From the NCBI GenBank assembly GCA_017469845.1, contig JAFUFP010000049.1, positions 1 through 64,000 on the forward strand: a DNA stretch of 64,000 bases, written 5' to 3'. Under the pieces are notes generated by a model that did not search any database, was not told the origin of the DNA, and saw only the letters and a program-made list of their open reading frames with translations. The DNA is from Bacteroidales bacterium. Its GTDB lineage: Bacteria; Bacteroidota; Bacteroidia; Bacteroidales; UBA932. Below, piece after piece: positions 59,091 through 64,000 of this stretch (its first letter is position 1; each line of letters opens with the position of its first letter). The translations under genes and the position numbers were made by a program.

Positions 59091-60155
59091 ATGATAACAA
59101 AGACAGAAAACTGCGATCTCACATCCCGCAACACCTTCGGAATGAAGGTGAAGTGCCGTCTTTTCGTTGAGATGACCTCCGAGCGGGACCTCCTTTCCCT
59201 TGACTGGGACTCTCTCCCTGAGCCTATCTTCGTTATGGGAGGAGGCTCCAATCTGCTTTTTACGGGAGATTTCCCCGGGACGGTCATACACCTGGGAGGG
59301 AACTCCATCGAAACGGTGGGGGAGAACCCTTCGGAAGGCACGGTCAGAGTGAAGGCGTCCTCCGGAGTCGTTTTCGATGACCTTTGCGCCTGGGCCGCGA
59401 AAAGGGGCCTTTGGGGACTTGAGAATCTTTCCCTCATTCCCGGAGAAGTCGGAGCCTCTGCCGTCCAGAATGTCGGAGCGTACGGAGTGGAAGCCAAGGA
59501 TGTGATCCTTTCGGTCCACGTGTTCGACAGGGATACTTCCTCCTTTGAAGATATCGGCTGCTCCCTTTGCGGTTACGGATACAGGGCTTCCAACTTCAAG
59601 ACCGTATGGAAAGGAAGATATGTCGTCACCGGAGTCACTTTCACACTTTCATCAATCCCTTGTCCGAAGCTCGATTACGGCGGAGTGAGGAAGGCGGTGG
59701 CCCAAAGGTACGGTGAAGACTGTACCCTTACTCCGTCAATGGTGCGCGATACCGTCATTTCGATAAGGCGGGAAAAGCTTCCCGATCCTAAGGTGACAGG
59801 AAGCGCGGGAAGTTTCTTCTGCAATCCCGTCATCAGTAGGGAACACTTCCATAGGATTGAGATGGAGGCGAAATCCGACAACGGGGAAGATTATTCCGTG
59901 CCCCATTATGAAGTGGGGGATATGGTGAAAGTCCCCGCGGCATGGATGATTGACCAGTGCGGATTCAAGGGGAAGACCCTCGGGGGAGCGCAGGTCTATC
60001 CCAAGCAGCCGCTTGTCATAGTGAACGCTACGGGGGAGGCTTCACCTTCGGAGATAATCGCCCTTGAAAAGGAGGTAATCGAAAGAGTGAAAGCCAAATA
60101 CGGAATAGAACTCCATCCGGAAGTCGAGCATGTGGGATGCGACTTTTCCAGTTAG
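59091..60155 (+). CDS. murB: UDP-N-acetylenolpyruvoylglucosamine reductase
   Basis: A 354-residue FAD enzyme of the second step of peptidoglycan precursor synthesis. FAD-binding motifs are MGGGSNLLFTGDFPG and IPGEVGASAVQNVGAYG; the proton-donor Ser is in GSAGSFFCNPV, and the C-terminal Glu is in HPEVEHVG. It belongs to the longer type I MurB form. Start fixed by the promoter at 59009-59039. murA begins 27 bp downstream, giving a two-gene murB-murA unit. Confidence 0.96.
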   Translation: MITKTENCDLTSRNTFGMKVKCRLFVEMTSERDLLSLDWDSLPEPIFVMGGGSNLLFTGDFPGTVIHLGGNSIETVGENPSEGTVRVKASSGVVFDDLCAWAAKRGLWGLENLSLIPGEVGASAVQNVGAYGVEAKDVILSVHVFDRDTSSFEDIGCSLCGYGYRASNFKTVWKGRYVVTGVTFTLSSIPCPKLDYGGVRKAVAQRYGEDCTLTPSMVRDTVISIRREKLPDPKVTGSAGSFFCNPVISREHFHRIEMEAKSDNGEDYSVPHYEVGDMVKVPAAWMIDQCGFKGKTLGGAQVYPKQPLVIVNATGEASPSEIIALEKEVIERVKAKYGIELHPEVEHVGCDFSS

Positions 60156-60182
60156 AATACAAATCATACTACCTGCCTCATT

Positions 60183-61493
60183 ATGGGTAAATTCATCATA
60201 GAAGGGGGACACACCCTCTCGGGGGAGATAACTCCCCAAGGAGCGAAGAACGAAGCTCTGGAAGTTATCAGCGCCGTCCTTCTGACCGCTGATCCGGTCG
60301 TCATAACAAATGTCCCGGAAATCCTGGACGTGAAGAACCTGATCGGTCTTCTTCAAGGAATGGGTGTCAAGGTCGAGCATCTGGAAAAAGGAACTTACCG
60401 CTTCCAGGCCGATCAGGTCGACACTTCCTACATCGAGACCGAAGAGTTCGTGCGCAAGTGCGCGGCGCTGAGGGGATCGGTGATGGTCGTCGGTCCGCTT
60501 CTGGCACGTTTCGGCCATGCGTGGTTCGCCAAGCCGGGCGGAGACAAGATCGGACGCCGTAGGGTGGACACCCACCTTGCCGGAATGGTGGCCCTCGGGG
60601 CGGATATGGAATATGACGCTTCCAGAAGGGCTTTCCACCTTACGAGGAAAGAACGTCTTATGGGAAAATACATGCTCCTGGAGGAGGCGTCAGTTACCGG
60701 TACCGCCAACATAATAATGGCAGCCGTCATGGCCAGCGGAACAACGACGATCTACAACGCCGCCTGCGAACCCTATATCCAGCAGCTTTGCAAGATGCTC
60801 AACCGCATGGGAGCCTTCATTGACGGAGTCGGGTCGAATCTTCTCCGCATCCATGGAGTTGTGAAGCTCTTCGGCACCAACCACCGAATCCTTCCGGACA
60901 TGATCGAGGTCGGTTCCTTCATCGGAATGGCCGCCATAAACCGCAGCGAAATTACCATCAAGGATGTATCGTGGTATGATCTGGGGATAATTCCCGACGC
61001 GTTCAGACGTCTTGGGGTCAATCTCCAGCAGAGGGGGGATGACATCTATGTCCCCGCCCAGGAAAGCTACGAGATCGATTCCTTCCTCGACGGCTCCATA
61101 ATGACTCTGGCCGACGCTCCATGGCCGGGACTCACACCGGACCTTCTGTCGGTCATGCTGGTCGTGGCGACCCAGTGCAAGGGAAGTGTCCTCATTCACC
61201 AGAAGATGTTCGAATCCAGGCTCTTCTTCGTCGACAAACTCATCGATATGGGAGCCCAGATCATCCTCTGCGATCCCCATAGGGCGGTCGTCATCGGACA
61301 CGATCACCGCATAACGCTTAAAGCATCGAGGCTGGTATCTCCCGATATCAGGGCCGGTATCGCAATGCTCCTTGCCGCCATGAGCGCCAAAGGCACGTCG
61401 GTCATCGAGAATATCGAACAGATAGATCGCGGATATGAAGACATCGAGGGCCGACTAAACGCCCTCGGAGCCAATATAAAAAGGGAGCCTTAG
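60183..61493 (+). CDS. murA: UDP-N-acetylglucosamine 1-carboxyvinyltransferase
   Basis: A 436-residue EPSP-synthase-fold enzyme that transfers enolpyruvate from PEP to UDP-GlcNAc, the first committed step of peptidoglycan synthesis. The active-site loop reads KPGGDKIGRRRVDTHL: Asp121 stands where the E. coli enzyme has Cys115, the residue alkylated by fosfomycin. Other motifs (QGAKNEAL at the start with its catalytic Lys; DRGYEDIEGRLNALGA at the end) are intact. The Asp form is catalytically active and fosfomycin-insensitive in other bacteria; it seems to be normal in Bacteroidota. Confidence 0.96.
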   Translation: MGKFIIEGGHTLSGEITPQGAKNEALEVISAVLLTADPVVITNVPEILDVKNLIGLLQGMGVKVEHLEKGTYRFQADQVDTSYIETEEFVRKCAALRGSVMVVGPLLARFGHAWFAKPGGDKIGRRRVDTHLAGMVALGADMEYDASRRAFHLTRKERLMGKYMLLEEASVTGTANIIMAAVMASGTTTIYNAACEPYIQQLCKMLNRMGAFIDGVGSNLLRIHGVVKLFGTNHRILPDMIEVGSFIGMAAINRSEITIKDVSWYDLGIIPDAFRRLGVNLQQRGDDIYVPAQESYEIDSFLDGSIMTLADAPWPGLTPDLLSVMLVVATQCKGSVLIHQKMFESRLFFVDKLIDMGAQIILCDPHRAVVIGHDHRITLKASRLVSPDIRAGIAMLLAAMSAKGTSVIENIEQIDRGYEDIEGRLNALGANIKREP

Positions 61494-61505
61494 GGCTCCT
61501 TTTTT
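61478..61505. terminator. Intrinsic terminator after murA
   Basis: GGAGCC (61484-61489) and GGCTCC (61494-61499), flanked by A and T tracts. The stem includes the murA stop codon and also ends the convergent acyltransferase gene. Confidence 0.85.
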
Positions 61506-61530
61506 ATCGAGGTATGTCCGGAAAAGAGAT

Positions 61531-62403
61531 TCAGGCGTCGGTGACGAGACTCTCCTGGGGCCAGGCGTTCCGGAGGATACCGCCGGCCTTTTCCATCCTT
61601 TCCCGGCAAAGGGTTATCATTCTTACCGAGTCCTTCTTCCTGTCAAGACCGGGGTCGGGGAGTACCGGTTCGCAGACGTGTACCGTCAAAAGGGGCTCGC
61701 TTTCTTTTCCGAACCATTTGTAGATGCCTTTTCTTTCCCTGCAGGTGATGAAACACGGCACGACGGGGCAGTTCCATTTGTGTGCGAGGGTGAAGGCTCC
61801 CTTTCTGAAAGGACGCAGAAGGGGATAGAAGTCCCATCTCACCGCTTCAGGGAATACGAGGGCCCAACGTCCCTTTTCGTGGAAGTGGTCCATGGCTTCA
61901 TCGAATTTTCTCATGCCGTCCCTTGTCTCAGCGACGGGGATTCCTCCCACGTAGCGCAGGAACCACACGTCCGAACCGTTGAAATGCTTCGAGTACATCG
62001 GGATTATGAACCGTTTGAGTGGCTGAAGGGCCATGTTGACGCATACGGCGTCCATCCGGTAGACGTGGTTGCTGACGGCGACGGCTCCCTTTTGCCGAAG
62101 TGCCTTCCTGTAGGGACGGAGGTTTTTCTTGCCTTCGATCCTCAGTCCGAACTTCACCTTGTTCACAAGAGCCGCTCCGAACCACAGGACAAAGAATCCT
62201 ATGAACCAGTTGAAACGGAACCCAAGGCTCCTGTCGATATACGGGTAGGAACTGTCGAAAGAGAATCCGCCCTCGACGTCATCGGGATTTTCCACTTCGA
62301 CAAGACGTCTGAATGGATCGGTCGGGTATTCTGAGATGTCCTTCGGGATGAAGATGTCGTCTTCAATTCCGTACGGGCGGCCTTCAATGTTGCCTTGGGT
62401 CAT
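61531..62403 (-). CDS. PlsC-type 1-acylglycerol-3-phosphate acyltransferase
   Basis: A 290-residue lysophosphatidate-type acyltransferase. The catalytic HX4D is NHVYRMD; the later blocks FPEAVRWDFYPLLRPFRKGA and WNCPVVPCFITC follow in the usual order. A hydrophobic segment near residue 90 (FNWFIGFFVLWFGAALV) anchors it to the inner membrane. It would add the second acyl chain in phosphatidate synthesis or acylate a related lipid. I start at 62403, just after the TATATTTG promoter; the TTG-initiated extension would contain that promoter. Confidence 0.9.
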   Translation of the reverse strand: MTQGNIEGRPYGIEDDIFIPKDISEYPTDPFRRLVEVENPDDVEGGFSFDSSYPYIDRSLGFRFNWFIGFFVLWFGAALVNKVKFGLRIEGKKNLRPYRKALRQKGAVAVSNHVYRMDAVCVNMALQPLKRFIIPMYSKHFNGSDVWFLRYVGGIPVAETRDGMRKFDEAMDHFHEKGRWALVFPEAVRWDFYPLLRPFRKGAFTLAHKWNCPVVPCFITCRERKGIYKWFGKESEPLLTVHVCEPVLPDPGLDRKKDSVRMITLCRERMEKAGGILRNAWPQESLVTDA

Positions 62404-62426
62404 TTCTGAAAGTGAATTGATTGACG

Positions 62427-62457
62427 CAAATATAGCATTTTGTCTTCCTTTTGACAA
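62427..62457 (-). promoter_or_regulatory. Promoter of the acyltransferase gene
   Basis: On the minus strand -7 TATATTTG (62427-62434), 20-bp spacer and -33 TTG (62455-62457). Confidence 0.7.
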
Positions 62458-62567
62458 TATGAGGAGAGTTTTTGCACAAAAGGCTACGGTATCCCTCCCG
62501 GGTGAGAAAGGAAAAGGTCCGCCCTCCCTAAAGAAAACGGACCCGTATCAATGAGTGGATAAGGACG

Positions 62568-62801
62568 TCATTCGCTCACAACGATCCTCATCTTTCCGAG
62601 GTTCGGGATGCAGGTGTAGGGAGTCTCCCTGTCACCTTTCCTTTCGGAGAATACCTTGACGGTGGGGAAGAAGGTGCCCGCCTTGTCGTAGGACACTTCG
62701 GTATCGGATTCCATGTGAGCGCCGCCATTGCTTACGCTCGCCTTGGAAAGGTCGACGCGGATTCCGACGCCGCCGCGGATGCCATTGTCAGGGTGGGGCA
62801 T
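62568..62801 (-). CDS. Small protein of unknown function
   Basis: A 77-residue product from the ATG at 62801 (MPHPDNGIRGGVGIRVDLSK). It has no signal peptide or membrane helix; the middle is Gly-rich and the C-terminal half has beta-strand-like sequence ending GKMRIVVSE. A longer frame reaches 62870 but would overlap the promoter of the divergent gene. I do not recognise a family. It could be a genuine small conserved protein or the N-terminally shortened remnant of a larger one. Confidence 0.5.
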   Translation of the reverse strand: MPHPDNGIRGGVGIRVDLSKASVSNGGAHMESDTEVSYDKAGTFFPTVKVFSERKGDRETPYTCIPNLGKMRIVVSE

Positions 62802-62822
62802 CACTTTTGCTGAAAAAAGTTG

Positions 62823-62830
62823 TAAATTTG
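62823..62830 (+). promoter_or_regulatory. -7 element of the coiled-coil membrane protein gene
   Basis: TAAATTTG, 24 bp before the ATG at 62855. No properly spaced -33 element is obvious. Confidence 0.45.
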
Positions 62831-62854
62831 AAAATTCTGAAAAAATTCTTCTGA

Positions 62855-63925
62855 ATGGACATTTCATCAAAAGATTTTTCGCGTCTTGCCATGGGCAAGG
62901 CCCGTACGGTGAAAAGCTATATCTGGATGGCCGCCTGCATCCTTCTGGTGGGCGTGAACATCGCGGCTTTCCTTCTGATGCCGCATCTGCTTTCGTCCGT
63001 TGCCATCATCCTGTCGAACGTCATCACCCTCATCATAGCCCTTCTTGCCTACAAGCCGGTCAACTCCCTTCTGCAGGATGCCCTTGTTGAGCGTCAGAAG
63101 GAACTCATCGAGAAACTGGAGAAGGACAAGGAACTTGAGCTGAAGGTGGAGAGGCTGGAAAGGGAGAACAGGGATCTTACCGACAAGCTTGATACGAAGA
63201 CTCAGACGTCTTCTCTTCCTACCGACATCGGATACACCTTCAAGCTCGAACAGCTCGAGTACACGAAGAAGGGCTATGTCGTCAAGGAGGAGGACCTTGA
63301 GACCCTTGATGACGGAATCTATCCCATTCCCCAGAAGAAGTTCGAAGCCTTCCTTTCCGAGCTTCTTTCCAAGGATCCCGGGCAGAAGAAGATCCTCTAC
63401 ATCCATAAGCACTACTACAAGGCTTCGATCGGAATCGATTTCGGTGAAATCATGTACGCAAGGGAAGAAGACCGCCTTCTTTTCTACGGGGTGGATTTCC
63501 GTAAGCTCCATGACATAAGCAGCGAACTTGACAAGGATCCCTTCGACATCGACCGCTGCGAGATCCTGAAGATTTCAGGGGACAGGACCGAGATAACGAA
63601 CGACAAGGATTACGAGGAGCTCAAGGAACTCTACCGTCAGGAGCAGACCGCCGAGGTGAAGGCGAGCATGGAGGAGGAGATGAACGGCATGTGCCGTCAG
63701 TACACCCTCGCCCTCCAAGGCAGCATCCGTGACCGTTTCGGCGAGGGGATAGATTTCGTGGATACGATAGAGGGTCACAGGGACGTGAACTGGTACACCC
63801 TCAAGGGAAGTTCCGACCCTCTCGTTAGGGAAGTCGCGGGAGCGATGCTGATGCTCACTTCGGTGATGAACAAGACCCGTGAAATCGGTGAAGGCGGAAT
63901 GCTCGAAAGTGTTGACAACCAGTAG
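62855..63925 (+). CDS. Membrane protein with coiled coil, function unknown
   Basis: A 356-residue protein. Two hydrophobic helices at about 24-43 and 46-66 form a hairpin (YIWMAACILLVGVNIAAFLL; SSVAIILSNVITLIIALLAY). Residues 72-112 are a charged coiled coil (ELIEKLEKDKELELKVERLE), and the rest is a soluble mixed domain with a Lys/Asp/Glu-rich surface. I recognise no catalytic motif. The soluble part probably faces the cytoplasm. A new gene starts 40 bp downstream on the same strand. Confidence 0.7.
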   Translation: MDISSKDFSRLAMGKARTVKSYIWMAACILLVGVNIAAFLLMPHLLSSVAIILSNVITLIIALLAYKPVNSLLQDALVERQKELIEKLEKDKELELKVERLERENRDLTDKLDTKTQTSSLPTDIGYTFKLEQLEYTKKGYVVKEEDLETLDDGIYPIPQKKFEAFLSELLSKDPGQKKILYIHKHYYKASIGIDFGEIMYAREEDRLLFYGVDFRKLHDISSELDKDPFDIDRCEILKISGDRTEITNDKDYEELKELYRQEQTAEVKASMEEEMNGMCRQYTLALQGSIRDRFGEGIDFVDTIEGHRDVNWYTLKGSSDPLVREVAGAMLMLTSVMNKTREIGEGGMLESVDNQ

Positions 63926-63965
63926 GGAAGAAGAGTTCCGGAAGAAAAGAAACAATTCAACATAT

Positions 63966-64000
63966 ATGCTTGAAACAGGAATAAAAGGATACAGGGAAGC
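63966..64000 (+). CDS. Start of a gene cut by the window edge (possible thioesterase)
   Basis: An ATG at 63966 opens a frame that stays open to the end of the window: MLETGIKGYREA. A short N-terminus of this type (MLExGIKG) occurs in hot-dog-fold acyl-CoA thioesterases, but twelve residues are too few for a firm call. The start lies 40 bp after the previous gene on the same strand. Confidence 0.35.
   Translation, partial: MLETGIKGYRE

Overview
The window is a piece of a Bacteroidales (Bacteroidota) chromosome, probably from an uncultured gut-type lineage; the family is not resolved. Evidence: promoters carry the Bacteroidota -7 element TAnnTTTG, usually followed by C; there is a SusC/SusD pair with a hybrid two-component regulator; and many genes belong to families concentrated in this phylum (GLPGLI, DUF4301, DUF4251, DUF4252, DUF4919, GSCFA, DUF2807). 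Most of the window is dense housekeeping sequence with one codon style. Roughly 450-2,500 is more AT-rich, carries unrecognised exported proteins and two gene remnants, and looks like an accessory insertion.

Layout. 1-2,500: remnant of an outer-membrane phospholipase A, two exported proteins of unknown function and a second coding remnant. 2,486-7,779: a self-contained operon with its own palindromic operator, encoding a BlaI-type repressor, a BlaR1-type M56 membrane peptidase with a TonB-like C-terminus, a GLPGLI protein and a TonB-dependent-receptor-like barrel; this is the most system-like unit here. 7,862-8,418: terminator, tRNA-Ala(GGC), YccF. 8,430-13,842: a DUF819 membrane protein, then the Na+-pumping methylmalonyl-CoA decarboxylase operon (alpha, a lamin-tail/gamma fusion, biotin carrier, beta), which points to propionate-forming fermentation. 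14,070-20,534: a plug-only lipoprotein, YebC and a TPR anchor protein, RecF with a DUF721/DciA-like protein, PdxB with DUF4301. 20,654-23,608: a GntR(YtrA)-regulated ABC transporter operon with a DUF2807 lipoprotein. 23,825-35,135: small lipoproteins, a deoxyhypusine synthase-family enzyme, LysA, Ffh, a 5'-nucleotidase, a KefB-like antiporter and a GSCFA protein.

35,262-42,231: an ECF sigma factor with a likely anti-sigma partner, DsbD, RNase Y, a structured RNA of about 185 nt (probable 6S RNA) between rny and zapA, a ZapB-like coiled coil, and a tandem DUF4252 pair. 42,322-55,242: a minimal polysaccharide utilisation locus: one large GH78 alpha-L-rhamnosidase, SusD, SusC, and a divergently transcribed hybrid two-component system, suggesting growth on a rhamnose-containing glycan. 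55,250-64,000: a DUF4919 TPR protein, a GH3-family acyl-adenylating protein with a HAD hydrolase, MurB and MurA (with Asp in place of the fosfomycin-target Cys), a PlsC-type acyltransferase, two unrecognised genes and the start of another gene.

No insertion sequence, CRISPR array, prophage or rRNA was seen. Coordinates of hairpins and promoters were read by eye.
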